Source of the DNA: Gaiella sp038230035
Lineage (GTDB): Bacteria; Actinomycetota; Thermoleophilia; Gaiellales; Gaiellaceae
DNA: 64,000 nucleotides
Reading direction: 5' to 3'
Assembly: GCA_038230035.1 (NCBI GenBank)
Contig: JBBRNX010000011.1
Location: 31,414 to 95,413 of the forward strand
Positions 1 to 8,581 of this stretch are shown here, in pieces (within the stretch, counting starts at the first letter, position 1; each line of letters opens with the position of its first letter). Made by a program: the position numbers and the translations under genes. Under the pieces are notes generated by a model. That model saw only the letters and a list, made by a program, of their open reading frames with translations. It did no database searches and was not told the DNA's origin.

Positions 1-2
1 CC

Positions 3-497
3 GTGCGAACACAGGGTAACGCGCCGGCCGACCGTGGCACGAAGTACGTCCTGGTCGGCTCGGTCGCGGTGGCGATCGCCGCAGGCTGGATCGTCTCGAG
101 GGACGTCACGTCGCTCGAGGTTCCAGGCAACGGCTGGGCCTGGGTGCTCCCAGGCGTCGCGGTCATCTGGCTGGGGATCGGGCTGCGCGTGTGGGCGATC
201 GCAGTGCTCGGCCGGTTCTTCCGCCGCGATGTGATCATCCAGGAAGGGCACGAGGTGGTGACCGCCGGCCCGTTCAGCGTCGTTCGCCATCCCGCGTACG
301 CGGGCAATCTGATCGCCTGCCTCGGCCTCGGGATCGCGCTCGGCAACTCGCTCGCCTTCGTGATCCTGGTCGTCGTGCCGCTGCTAGGCCACATCCCGCG
401 GATCCGTGTCGAGGAAGGAGCGCTGTCGAGTTCGCTCGGCGAGCCGTACCGCCGCTACTCCGAGACGACGGCCAGGCTCATCCCGGCGGTTTGGTGA
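3..497 (+). CDS. Isoprenylcysteine carboxyl methyltransferase (ICMT)-family membrane protein
   Basis: The 164-residue product is hydrophobic, with about four membrane segments (near residues 15-33, 43-62, 95-110 and 113-130). The C-terminal block, with VRHPAYAGNL near residue 96 and EEGALSSSLGEPYRRY near 137, is the signature of the ICMT/PEMT-like phospholipid and isoprenylcysteine methyltransferase family, where it binds S-adenosylmethionine. The substrate cannot be read from the sequence. The start used is a GTG at the window edge, so the true start may lie upstream. The stop overlaps the next start (GTGA), so the two genes are probably co-translated. Confidence 0.75.
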   Translation: MRTQGNAPADRGTKYVLVGSVAVAIAAGWIVSRDVTSLEVPGNGWAWVLPGVAVIWLGIGLRVWAIAVLGRFFRRDVIIQEGHEVVTAGPFSVVRHPAYAGNLIACLGLGIALGNSLAFVILVVVPLLGHIPRIRVEEGALSSSLGEPYRRYSETTARLIPAVW

Positions 498-1375
498 GCA
501 CGTCGCACACAGGTGGCTGCTTGTGCGGCGCGGTGCGCTACGAGGTGCACGGCCCGCTGCGCGAGATCCTGATCTGCCACTGTCACGAATGTCGCCGCTG
601 GGCGGGTCGTGCCTGGGCTGCGACGGCTGCGACTGCGACTGACCTCACGATCGCGGGCGATGTCGCGTGGCGCCCCAGTCCGCTGTCGGAGTACCAGGCG
701 GATCGAGGAAACTGTGCGCGCTGCGGCTCGTGCCTGTTCTGGCGGGCGGCCTACGGACCGCGAGTGTCGATCGGCGCGGGCTCGCTCGACGACCCGAGTG
801 GCCTTCGTATCGCCGCCCACATCTGGGTCGAGCAGGGCGCCGACTGGGACGCTCCGCCGGACGATCTGCCTGCCTACCCGCGCGGTTATCCTGACGACGC
901 GCCTGCGCTGGGCTGGCAGGCCAACCAACTGGAGGAGAACATGACCGACTCGGGCGCGAGCGTAGGCACATCGGCAGCGGAGCTCATCTCGGCGCGAATC
1001 GCGGAGCTCGGGGACTGGCGTGGGGAAACCCTCAGCAGAATGCGCAAGCTCATCAAGGAGGCAGACCCGGACGTCGTCGAGGAGTGGAAGTGGGTCAAGC
1101 CGACCAAACCCGGTACCCCGGTGTGGTCGCACGACGGCATCATCTGCACCGGCGAGTCGTACACGGACAAGGTGAAGCTGACCTTCGCCAAGGGCGCGTC
1201 TCTGAAGGATCCGGCCCGACTCTTCAACTCGAGTCTCGACGGCAACGTCCGGCGCGCGATCGACATCCGGGAAGGCGAAAAGGTTGACGGGTCGGCGTTC
1301 AAGGCGCTCGTGCGCGAAGCGGTCGCCCTGAACAGCGCTGGCAAATCCAAGTCTTCGAAAGGGTCGAGGGCCTGA
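494..1375 (+). CDS. GFA-domain / DUF1801 fusion protein
   Basis: Residues 1-145 are a GFA (glutathione-dependent formaldehyde-activating enzyme-like / CENP-V) domain with the zinc-binding pattern GGCLCGAVRYEV, CHCHECRRW and CARCGSCLFW. Residues 160-285 match the DUF1801 (YdhG-like) fold, with DVVEEWKWVKP and the segment around KVKLTFAKGASL. The two halves are in one frame with no stop between them. A Shine-Dalgarno-like GGAGGAG and an in-frame ATG at 941 sit at the junction, so the DUF1801 part may also be made separately. The GTG start overlaps the upstream stop. GFA proteins often handle small thiol adducts; the substrate here is unknown. Confidence 0.75.
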   Translation: MSTSHTGGCLCGAVRYEVHGPLREILICHCHECRRWAGRAWAATAATATDLTIAGDVAWRPSPLSEYQADRGNCARCGSCLFWRAAYGPRVSIGAGSLDDPSGLRIAAHIWVEQGADWDAPPDDLPAYPRGYPDDAPALGWQANQLEENMTDSGASVGTSAAELISARIAELGDWRGETLSRMRKLIKEADPDVVEEWKWVKPTKPGTPVWSHDGIICTGESYTDKVKLTFAKGASLKDPARLFNSSLDGNVRRAIDIREGEKVDGSAFKALVREAVALNSAGKSKSSKGSRA

Positions 1376-1565
1376 GCTTCCGGCTTATCCGCCGCCTCGA
1401 GAATCGGCTCGCGAACGCCTTCTTCGGCACAACCGTGGTGGAGTTGAAAGGCGTCGACGGCTCACATCAGATCTACGCGGTAGACCTCGCCGCCGCGAAC
1501 GAGACGCGCGTGCGCAGTCCGACTAAACAAGGTTCGGCTGGGCTTGGTCTTATGAGGTGTCAGCT

Positions 1566-2054
1566 ATGGCTCCGACGACCGACCGTGAAAGCCTCGAAGC
1601 GCTCTATCGCGCGCGGTTCCAGTCGTTTCTGCGCATTGCAGCGACGATCACGGGCGACCCGTCTTCAGCTCACGACGCGGTTCAGGACGGATTCGCTCGT
1701 GCTCTACGGTCGCTGGACACGTTTCGCGGAGAGGCGCCGCTCGAGGCGTGGGTGTGGCGAATCGTCCTGAATGCGGCATGTGACGTGCGGCCGGCCGGAG
1801 CGATCGAACCCGTCGCCCACCGAGGTGAGAGCACGCACCCACCTACCGATGAGGACGGCCTGGACAGTGAGCTTGCCGTGTGGATCGCCGGCCTGCCTGA
1901 ACGGCAGCGTCAGATGATCTTCCTACGCTACGAGGCCGATCTCGACTACCGCAGCATCGCGCTCGTGTTGGGGGTCAAGGTGGGCACCGTATCGGCAACG
2001 CTGTACGCAGCTCACGAGCGGCTACGGTCCTCGCTGCAGGAGGTGCGACGATGA
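1566..2054 (+). CDS. ECF-type RNA polymerase sigma factor
   Basis: The 162-residue product has sigma region 2 (ALYRARFQSFLRIAATITGD, then DAVQDGFARALRSL) and sigma region 4 (LPERQRQMIFLRYEADLDY, then a helix-turn-helix with GVKVGTVSATLYAAHERLR). This is the compact two-domain layout of extracytoplasmic-function sigma factors. ATG 1566 is preferred over GTG 1557 because GAGGTG at 1554-1559 forms a ribosome-binding site at good spacing. The next gene overlaps its stop and encodes a one-pass membrane protein, the usual layout of a sigma/anti-sigma pair. It probably controls its own operon. Confidence 0.85.
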   Translation: MAPTTDRESLEALYRARFQSFLRIAATITGDPSSAHDAVQDGFARALRSLDTFRGEAPLEAWVWRIVLNAACDVRPAGAIEPVAHRGESTHPPTDEDGLDSELAVWIAGLPERQRQMIFLRYEADLDYRSIALVLGVKVGTVSATLYAAHERLRSSLQEVRR

Positions 2055-2689
2055 TGGAGAGCGAGACACGCATCCCTGTAGCGGTCGACCGGTTGCTCCC
2101 TCAAACGGACGGTTTCGTTGCCGATTGGGCGGACGTACTCGATCGGGTCGCCACGCTTCGGCGCCACCGTCGTCGACGAAGATTGCCGCTCACGATCGCA
2201 GCGCTTCTCGCGGTGATCGTCTTCGGGGGTATTGCCCTCGGCGCGACCGTGTTGCTTACCCGAAGGCCCGGCCAAATCTTGCCGATCGCTTCCGGGCGGG
2301 ACTGGGCGCTCGTCGCTCACAGAATGAACGGTCGCCTCTGCGTCTCCTACGGTGCCCCGGGTGTCGAGGTCGACAGCTGCCGACTGACGCCGCCGCGTGT
2401 ACTCGCTATCTTCGCGGTAGCTCCCACCGCCGACGGACATACCCGGCTGATCGGCATCGTCGCACCGGGCGTTACCGAGGTCGAGGCAGCGCTCCCGGGC
2501 AAGAAACCAGCACGTGCCAGCGTGTACGCCTTACCCCCGTTCTTCAAGAGCCCGCTCCGACTCTTCGTCGCAGACCTTCCGGGAAGGTCTCTGTTGCGCG
2601 TCGCGCCCGGCCAGCCTCCGGGACGTGTCAGAGTGACCGTGACCGCCTTCGCCCGGGGCGGCCGTGTCATCGGCAAGCTCACATTCTGA
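2051..2689 (+). CDS. Single-pass membrane protein, probable anti-sigma partner
   Basis: The 212-residue product has a short cytoplasmic N-terminus (about 45 residues, ending in RRHRRRRR), one membrane helix (about 47-70) and an extracytoplasmic domain of about 140 residues. It overlaps the ECF sigma gene stop, so the two are translationally coupled. I see no zinc-binding HxxxCxxC anti-sigma motif, so the anti-sigma role rests on position and topology only. The outer domain resembles nothing I can name. Confidence 0.6.
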   Translation: MMESETRIPVAVDRLLPQTDGFVADWADVLDRVATLRRHRRRRRLPLTIAALLAVIVFGGIALGATVLLTRRPGQILPIASGRDWALVAHRMNGRLCVSYGAPGVEVDSCRLTPPRVLAIFAVAPTADGHTRLIGIVAPGVTEVEAALPGKKPARASVYALPPFFKSPLRLFVADLPGRSLLRVAPGQPPGRVRVTVTAFARGGRVIGKLTF

Positions 2690-2752
2690 GCGAGGCTGTC
2701 CACCCGGCAGTCTTGAACACAGTGGCAGGACCGTCGGCTTGGCTCCTCGGCG

Positions 2753-3301
2753 CTATTCAGGAAGCCAGCCGTCGCGGTAGGGGCTCGGTTCGCGGGGTGC
2801 GAAGCGCGCATACGCCGCGGCGGGCTCAGTCGTATCCTCCGCGACGCTGGCGCCGTGACGAGGGGCTACTTCGTCGACCGTGTAGCCGCCCCAGTCGGGG
2901 CCGGTCGAGCGGTCGCGCGCGCCGACAGCGAGAACGAGACAGGGGCCACTCCCTGCCCCGACGATCACGTGCTTCGTCTCGGCAGGTCAGTGGACGAAGT
3001 TCCATTGACGCAGCGGCCGCGCTTCGCCCTCGATCACCAGCACCGCCTCGCCAGAGAGAACGAGGAAGTCCTCCTGGTCGGCCTCCCAGTGGTACATCGC
3101 CATCGGCTCTCCCGGCTTAAGTGCCACGAGATGGATCCCGAGCTGCGCGAAGTCTGCTTCGCCCTCGAAGATGCAGTACGCGCCTCGGCCGTCGCCGGGG
3201 CGCCAGCGTGCGTCGCGCGCGTTGAGAACGAACCAGCCGTCTGTGGTCGGGACATGCCCATGCTCGGTCTGCTCGACCTGTGCTTCCGGCACCGCCGTCA
3301 T
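2753..3301 (-). pseudogene. Cupin-domain protein interrupted by an in-frame TGA
   Basis: The upstream part (104 residues) is a cupin with MAMYHWEADQEDFLVLSGEA and VIEGEARPLRQWNFVH, the metal-binding beta-barrel pattern. The reading frame then meets TGA at 2987-2989 and continues without any shift for about 78 codons that still look like the same family (PAETKHVIVGAGSGPCLVLAVG, ending YRDGWLPE). From memory of the family, the TGA codon falls where homologues have Cys (VHCP...). The simplest reading is a nonsense mutation or sequencing error; selenocysteine is an alternative (see findings). The ATG overlaps the stop of the DsbA-like gene, so it is the last gene of a three-gene operon. Confidence 0.7.
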
Positions 3302-4125
3302 CCCTCGAGTGTCCAGTAGAAATCGGCTCCCACCGGGATCGCCCGGGCGACCCGGCTCAACGCCACGCGCGCCTCCGCCGCGTCGACCCGCATGATCATT
3401 GCCACCTCTGCAGTGGCGAGCGGCTCGTCCTCGGCCCAGGCGAGCAGCTCCTCGACCGCCGCCGGCTTGGGCCGGCGGACGAGATCTGGCGCCAGGTTCG
3501 CGATCGCCGTCTCGTACGCCTCGATCGGGTTGAACCCAGGCACTGCAACGCTCGGACCGCCTGTTTCGAAGGTGATCTCGTAGCTCGGAGCGGTGTAGCG
3601 GCGCTGCTCTCTCGGCCCGCCGAGCTTATGGTCGAGCGCGCGTGCTGCGGGAGACGGCGTCCGCGCGGCTGCAATGTCCGCTTGGAGCGCCGCTTCGATG
3701 TCGGCGCTTGCGCACCACTCCGCCAGCTGATCCGGATCGAGACCGATGTCCTGCGCCGCACTGGCGATCAACTCCGGGTCGTCAAGCAGACCGGCGTCCA
3801 TCGTTCGCACGCGAAGCCGCCGGAGCAGCGCTTCCTCGGCGCCAGGGGCGCGAACTCGTGCGGCGATGACTGCCCGACAGGCCGGCTCCGACGACGCCGT
3901 TCGCGGGTACGGCGCCGGGTCGATGGGCATGCCGTAGCGGGGTTGGAGAGATCGGGCGCCCCCGGCCAGATTCTCCGCCTCCCCGGGCTCCAACGTAAGC
4001 AGGATCATCCGCGTGTGCCAGGTGAGCTGCTCGCCGTAATACCAGCGCAGCCGCCGGCGAATTGGTTCAGCTGAGAACGCGAACGGGCACGCGGGATCCG
4101 TGAAATGCGTGATCTGGAGTTGCAC
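3298..4125 (-). CDS. DsbA/FrnE-like thioredoxin-fold protein
   Basis: The 275-residue product begins ITHFTDPACPFAFSAEP, the N-terminal active-site segment of the DsbA-like (2-hydroxychromene isomerase / FrnE) branch of the thioredoxin fold. The second cysteine of CxxC is absent (Cys13, Ala16), which points to a monothiol or non-redox member. A long helical insert and a distal VPGFNPIEAYETAIANL segment fit this branch. The start is GTG 4125, one base after the stop of the upstream HD gene. No signal peptide is visible, so it is probably cytoplasmic. Confidence 0.75.
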   Translation of the reverse strand: MQLQITHFTDPACPFAFSAEPIRRRLRWYYGEQLTWHTRMILLTLEPGEAENLAGGARSLQPRYGMPIDPAPYPRTASSEPACRAVIAARVRAPGAEEALLRRLRVRTMDAGLLDDPELIASAAQDIGLDPDQLAEWCASADIEAALQADIAAARTPSPAARALDHKLGGPREQRRYTAPSYEITFETGGPSVAVPGFNPIEAYETAIANLAPDLVRRPKPAAVEELLAWAEDEPLATAEVAMIMRVDAAEARVALSRVARAIPVGADFYWTLEG

Positions 4126-4126
4126 G

Positions 4127-4717
4127 CTACGAGGCGTCGGCGGCCGTACGGAGCCCGAGCTCGCCGGCGATCGGCTGTAGCGCGGCCACGACGTTCGCGA
4201 TGTGCTCGTCGAGGTCGAGGCCGAGGAGCTCAGCCCCCGCGTAGACCTCCTCGCGATGGACACCTGCGGCGAACGACGGCTGCTTCAGCTTCTTGCGCAC
4301 CGATTTCGGCTCGAGACCTTCGAGTCCGGTAGGCCGCACGAGCCCACAGGCGTGGATGAAGCCGGAGAGCTCGTCGCACGCGAACAGCGTCTTCTTCAAA
4401 GGCGTGTCGCGCGGCAGCTCGAGGTGCTCCGCGTGCGAGAGGCACGACACGATCAGCTCCTCGGGATAGCCCTCCGCGCGGAGGATCGGCGCGCCGTCCT
4501 GCGGGTGCTTGTCGAGTGTGGGATGGATCTCGTAGTCGAAGTCGTGCAGGAGCGCGGTGCAGCCCCAGAAGACCTCGTCCTCCGACCAGAGGCGCGCGTA
4601 GAACCGCGTGGACGCCTCGACGGCGAGAGCGTGTCGGAGCAGCGCATCGCTCTTCGTGTACTGCGTGAGTGTCGCCCACGCCCTCTCCCGGGTGACCTCC
4701 ATGAGGCCAGCTACCAT
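4127..4717 (-). CDS. HD-domain hydrolase-like protein
   Basis: The 196-residue product carries an HD phosphohydrolase core: LRHALAVEASTRFYA, then the paired ligands in ALLHDFDYEIHP (His-Asp), then ILRAEGYPEELIVSCLSHAEH. Proteins of this type are predicted metal-dependent phosphohydrolases; the substrate is unknown. The start could be ATG 4717 or ATG 4702; I chose 4717 because a GAGGCGGG precedes it. The gene is divergent from murA with 12 bases between the starts, so their promoters must overlap. It leads an operon with the DsbA-like and cupin genes. Confidence 0.75.
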   Translation of the reverse strand: MVAGLMEVTRERAWATLTQYTKSDALLRHALAVEASTRFYARLWSEDEVFWGCTALLHDFDYEIHPTLDKHPQDGAPILRAEGYPEELIVSCLSHAEHLELPRDTPLKKTLFACDELSGFIHACGLVRPTGLEGLEPKSVRKKLKQPSFAAGVHREEVYAGAELLGLDLDEHIANVVAALQPIAGELGLRTAADAS

Positions 4718-4729
4718 ACCGCCCGCCTC

Positions 4730-6010
4730 ATGCAGTCGTTCGTCATCGAAGGCGGCAGGCCGGTCTCCGGAACGGTTCGAGCAGCCGGGAACAAGAACGG
4801 TGCGCTGCCGATTCTCGCCGCCACCGTGCTCGCCTCCGACGAGGTGCATCTTGCGAACCTGCCGCGCATCCGCGACGTCGAGGTGATGGTGGAGCTGCTC
4901 GCCGACCTCGGCGCGGCGGCGGAGTGGACAGGGCCGAACGAGGTACGCGTCGACAGCTCGAGCGTCTCGAAGACGGAGCTCAACCCCGACCTGTGCCGCG
5001 AGATCCGGGCCTCGTTCCTGCTTGCCGGTCCTTTGCTCGCGCGCTTCGGTCGGGCGGTCGTCCCGCCTCCCGGCGGCGACGTGATCGGCCGCCGCCGCCT
5101 CGACACGCACATCCACGCGTTCGCCGAGCTTGGCGTGGTGATGGACGTCAACGGCGCCTACGACCTCCGGACGAAGGGGCTCGTCGGCACGCGCATGTAC
5201 CTCGACGAGGCTTCGGTCATGGCGACGGAAAACGCGATCATGGCCGCGGTGCTGGCCTCCGGCGAGACGATCGTCGGCCACGCCGCCTGCGAACCGCACA
5301 TCCAGGATCTTTGCCGCTTCCTGGTCACGATCGGCGCCGACATCGAGGGCATCGGCTCGAACGTCCTGCGGATCCGCGGGGTCGAGCGGCTCGGCGGCGG
5401 CTCGTACCGCATCGGGCCGGAGCACGTGGAGGTCGCAAGCTTCGCGGCCCTTGCCGCGGTGACGGGCGGCGACCTCACGATCGAGGACGTCCAGCCGGAC
5501 GACCTGATCTCGATCGTTCCCGCGTTCCGCAAGCTCGGGATCGAGCTCGAGGTGGGGGAGGCGTCGCTCCGTGTGCACCCGGGTCAGGCGCTCGGCGTCG
5601 TCGACGACCTCGGTGGGCAGATTCCGAAGATCGAGAGTGGCATCTGGCCGGCGTTCCCGGCCGACCTCACGTCGATCGCGGTCGTCGCCGCGACCCAGGC
5701 CACGGGGACGGTGCTGGTGTTCGAGAAGATGTTCGAGAGCCGGCTGTTCTTCGTCGACAAGCTTGTCTCGATGGGTGCCCGGATCATCCTCTGCGACCCG
5801 CATCGCGCGGTCGTCACCGGACCGGCGAAGCTCTTCGGCCAACGACTCGAGAGCCCCGACATCCGTGCCGGTATGGCGATGGTGATCGCCGCGTTGTGTG
5901 CTGAGGGTCGCTCGACGATCGGCAACATCCGGCAGATCGACCGCGGCTACGAGCGCATCGACGAGCGGCTGCGAGAGCTCGGCGCCTCGATCGAGCGCAG
6001 CGAGATCTAG
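4730..6010 (+). CDS. murA: UDP-N-acetylglucosamine 1-carboxyvinyltransferase (MurA), Cys-to-Asp type
   Basis: MurA transfers enolpyruvate from PEP to UDP-GlcNAc, the first committed step of peptidoglycan precursor synthesis, in the cytoplasm. The 426-residue length fits the family. The N-terminal AAGNKNGALPILAA block is present, as is the loop PPPGGDVIGRRRLDTH. That loop normally reads PGGCxIG; here residue 117 is Asp (codon GAC at 5078-5080), as in mycobacterial and chlamydial MurA. That change is known to give natural fosfomycin resistance. It is the first gene of a long plus-strand wall and division cluster. Confidence 0.95.
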   Translation: MQSFVIEGGRPVSGTVRAAGNKNGALPILAATVLASDEVHLANLPRIRDVEVMVELLADLGAAAEWTGPNEVRVDSSSVSKTELNPDLCREIRASFLLAGPLLARFGRAVVPPPGGDVIGRRRLDTHIHAFAELGVVMDVNGAYDLRTKGLVGTRMYLDEASVMATENAIMAAVLASGETIVGHAACEPHIQDLCRFLVTIGADIEGIGSNVLRIRGVERLGGGSYRIGPEHVEVASFAALAAVTGGDLTIEDVQPDDLISIVPAFRKLGIELEVGEASLRVHPGQALGVVDDLGGQIPKIESGIWPAFPADLTSIAVVAATQATGTVLVFEKMFESRLFFVDKLVSMGARIILCDPHRAVVTGPAKLFGQRLESPDIRAGMAMVIAALCAEGRSTIGNIRQIDRGYERIDERLRELGASIERSEI

Positions 6011-6034
6011 CGACCTCTACCGAAGGAGACGCCC

Positions 6035-6418
6035 GTGGAGAAGACCGTGATCCGCACCGAAGCAGCGCCTGCACCGTTTCAGGGCGCGCCGTACAACCAG
6101 GCGATCCGCGTCGGCGAGCTGGTGTTCGTGGCCGGGCAGCTCGGCCTGAAGCTTGGCGATAAAGCCGTCGAGGGCGATATCACCGTCCAGACGGAGCAGG
6201 TGCTGCAGAACCTCGCCGCGATCCTCGAGGAAGCTGGGAGCTCGCTCGACAAGCTCGTGAAGACGTCGGTCTTCCTGCAGAGCCTCGACGACTTCGCCGC
6301 GATGAACGAGGTCTACGCGCGTCACGTCGGCGACCGCCCGCCGGCGCGTTCGACCTTCGAGGTCGCGAAGCTGCCGTCCGGCGCACTTGTCGAGATCGAG
6401 GCCGTCGCGCACACCTAA
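6035..6418 (+). CDS. ridA: RidA family reactive enamine/imine deaminase
   Basis: The 127-residue product is full length for the RidA/YjgF/UK114 family, which hydrolyses reactive 2-aminoacrylate-type enamines released by PLP enzymes. Recognisable blocks are APYNQAIRVGELVFVAGQLG near the N-terminus, VLQNLAAILEEAGSSLDKLVKTSVFL, and the C-terminal RPPARSTFEVAKLPSGALVEIEAVA with the conserved Arg of the active-site cleft. The GTG start follows a good GAAGGAG site. It lies 24 bases after murA and is probably co-transcribed. Confidence 0.92.
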   Translation: MEKTVIRTEAAPAPFQGAPYNQAIRVGELVFVAGQLGLKLGDKAVEGDITVQTEQVLQNLAAILEEAGSSLDKLVKTSVFLQSLDDFAAMNEVYARHVGDRPPARSTFEVAKLPSGALVEIEAVAHT

Positions 6419-6443
6419 GCTCGGGCTAAGTCACAATCGGGCG

Positions 6444-7808
6444 GTGTCGACCGTCGTCCGTCAATTCGTTCGCGGGTTCGGCCTCGACGCGTACGTCGTC
6501 GGCGGTGCTGTGCGCGACGAGCTCCTCGGCCTGCCGCACAAGGATGAGGACTTCCTGATTCTCGGCGTCGATCATGCCGGATTGCGCGCCGCGCTCGAGC
6601 CGTTCGGGCGTGTCGAGGACATGGACGTGCACGGCCAACTCGTTGGCGTCCGCCTGTACCCACGCAACGCGGCTGTGCGCGCGGCCGCGCCGTCGGGCAT
6701 CGAGCTGACGCCGCCGCGGGCGGAACGCAGCACCGGACCCGGGCATCGCGACTTCGAGATCGTCGCGGATCCGTCGATCACGCTCGAAGAGGACCTCGGT
6801 CGGCGGGACTTCACCGTCAACGCGCTGGCACGGTCGCTGACCACCGGAGACCTCGTCGATCCGTTCGGCGGTGTCGGCGATCTCGGAGCGCGATTGCTGC
6901 GCACGGTCTCGCCGACTGCGTTCCGAGAGGATCCGCTGCGGATTCTGCGCGGTCTGCGGCTCGTCAGCCAGCTCGGGTTCGACGTGGAGCCAGAGACGCT
7001 CGCGCAAATGGGCCGCGAGGCAGCCGGCCTGCAGCACGTCTCGACCGAGCGCATCGGCGGTGGGCTCGCTGCAGACGGGCTCGGCGAGCTGTCCCGGCTC
7101 CTCCTCGGCTCCGAGCCGAAAAAGGCGCTCCGGCTGGCACGGGACACGGGCGCGCTGGTGCCGTTCCTGCCCGAGTTCGAGGCAGTCATCGGCTACGACC
7201 TTGGCTCTGCACGCCAGCCGGTTTCACTCGACGAGCATCTGTTTCGGGTCGTTCAGGCAGCTGCCGACGCCGACGCCTCCCTGGCGGTGCGTCTCGCGGC
7301 GCTCCTACACGACCTGGGGAAGCCGGCCGCAGACGAACTCGGGACACCGCACGCGGCCGAAGGCGCTCGGATCGCGGCCGTCGTTCTCGCTCGGCTGAGG
7401 TACCCGACCAAGGTTCAGCGGCTCGTCGTCCAGATTGTTGCCGGACACGCGTTCCACACGGAGGGCGCTTGGGACGGCTCTCGGGTGCGGCGGTTTCTCG
7501 CAGAGCACGGTGACGTCGTCGCCTTTGACCTTGTTGCCCACAAGACCGCCGACCTCGCCACCAAGGAGGTCACAGCGGAAGAACAGGCCGGCATCGCCGC
7601 ACTAGGCCCGGCTCTGGAACATGAGCGGTCGAGCCCGCACCGGCTACGGGATCTCGCGATCGACGGACGCGATCTGATCGCTGCGGGAATCCTCGAAGGG
7701 CCGGAGCTCGGCCGGGTGCTGGCGCTGCTGCTGGCCGAGGTCGTCGACGACCCGTCGCGAAACGATCGGGAGTCGTTGCTGGCTCGTGCGCGTCAGGAGA
7801 TCGTGTGA
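6444..7808 (+). CDS. cca: CCA tRNA nucleotidyltransferase / poly(A)-polymerase family with HD domain
   Basis: The 454-residue class II nucleotidyltransferase adds or repairs the tRNA 3' CCA end. It has the head motif VVGGAVRDELLG with the DxD in KDEDFLIL, the RRDFTVNALA motif, the VDPFGGVGDL block, FREDPLRILRGLRL, and a C-terminal HD domain (LAALLHDLGKPAADE). The GTG at 6444 is chosen because the family starts near VSTVVRQFVRGFG. A CACAAT box at 6432-6437 lies six bases upstream, which would make the mRNA leaderless. The tRNA-Pro gene in this window does not encode CCA, so such an enzyme would be needed. The stop overlaps yggS. Confidence 0.9.
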   Translation: MSTVVRQFVRGFGLDAYVVGGAVRDELLGLPHKDEDFLILGVDHAGLRAALEPFGRVEDMDVHGQLVGVRLYPRNAAVRAAAPSGIELTPPRAERSTGPGHRDFEIVADPSITLEEDLGRRDFTVNALARSLTTGDLVDPFGGVGDLGARLLRTVSPTAFREDPLRILRGLRLVSQLGFDVEPETLAQMGREAAGLQHVSTERIGGGLAADGLGELSRLLLGSEPKKALRLARDTGALVPFLPEFEAVIGYDLGSARQPVSLDEHLFRVVQAAADADASLAVRLAALLHDLGKPAADELGTPHAAEGARIAAVVLARLRYPTKVQRLVVQIVAGHAFHTEGAWDGSRVRRFLAEHGDVVAFDLVAHKTADLATKEVTAEEQAGIAALGPALEHERSSPHRLRDLAIDGRDLIAAGILEGPELGRVLALLLAEVVDDPSRNDRESLLARARQEIV

Positions 7809-8401
7809 ACATCGAGAGTGTCCGTGTCGCCTACGAGGCTGTTCGCCGCGCGGTCGGCGACCACGTGACGATCGTCGTCGCGACGAAGTACGTGTCGTTC
7901 GAGGACCTGCCGCTGCTGGCGGAAGCCGGAATCGAGATCGTCGGTGAGAACCGTGCGCAGGATCTCGAGCGCAAGCATGAGGCGTACGCCGCGCTGTTCC
8001 GCTGGCATTTCATCGGCCATCTGCAGTCGAACAAGGCACGGCGGGTCGACGAGATCTGCGAGCTCGTCCACTCGGTCGACTCCGACTCGACGGCACGGCG
8101 AATAACGAGCCAGATGCTCCTCGAGGTCAACCTCACGGGCGAGAGCTCGAAGTCCGGTGTTTCCCCAAGCGAGGTACCCGGCTACGTCGAGCGCTATCCG
8201 CTGATCGGCGGGCTGATGACGATGCCGCCGCTCGCGTCCACCCCCGAAGGCTCACGGCCGTGGTTCAGGGAGCTCCGCCTGCTCGCGAAAAAGACGGGAC
8301 TGAAACAGCTCTCGATGGGCACGTCGCAGGACTGGCAGGTCGCGGTGGAGGAAGGCGCAACGTTGATTCGCATCGGCAGTACGTTGTTCGCAGAGCCGTA
8401 G
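7805..8401 (+). CDS. yggS: YggS/PROSC family PLP-binding protein
   Basis: The 198-residue alanine-racemase-fold protein binds pyridoxal phosphate and buffers its supply. The PLP lysine lies in VVATKYVS near residue 24. GENRAQDLERKHE, WHFIGHLQSNKAR and the C-terminal LSMGTSQDWQVAVEEGATLIRIGSTLF blocks are all present. At 198 residues it is somewhat shorter than the usual 220-230, with a compact middle section. The GTG start overlaps the cca stop. As in many Gram-positive genomes, yggS directly precedes sepF and yggT. Confidence 0.92.
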   Translation: MNIESVRVAYEAVRRAVGDHVTIVVATKYVSFEDLPLLAEAGIEIVGENRAQDLERKHEAYAALFRWHFIGHLQSNKARRVDEICELVHSVDSDSTARRITSQMLLEVNLTGESSKSGVSPSEVPGYVERYPLIGGLMTMPPLASTPEGSRPWFRELRLLAKKTGLKQLSMGTSQDWQVAVEEGATLIRIGSTLFAEP

Positions 8402-8565
8402 CCGAAAACCCGCTCTTTGCAGGTTTCCCGTGGGGCACCCCTAACCCACCACCCAGTTTCAATTCTAACGTGACAACACGCACTGGTGGGTGACCGTTCT
8501 GTGCCAAATGTGCGGTGACCTCTCCACAGGAGCGCCGGGGCGGACAGTGCGTCGGCCGACAGGGC

Positions 8566-8571
8566 TAGAAT
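8566..8571 (+). promoter_or_regulatory. Probable sepF -10 box (TAGAAT)
   Basis: TAGAAT lies ten bases before the sepF ATG in the 180-base gap after yggS. Transcription would begin only about three bases before the start codon, consistent with a near-leaderless mRNA. No clear TTGACA-like -35 is seen. Upstream in the gap, arms ACCCACCACCCAGT and ACTGGTGGGT form an imperfect inverted repeat of unknown role (about 8440-8493). Confidence 0.45.
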
Positions 8572-8581
8572 CGTCGCCGGC

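Noticed and set aside
2125..3120. 331-codon plus-strand frame
   Set aside because: Arg/Ser/Pro-rich shadow of the anti-sigma and cupin genes.
4718..5842. Long minus-strand reading frame extending the HD gene through murA
   Set aside because: It is antisense to the highly conserved murA and has shadow-type Arg/Glu-rich composition.
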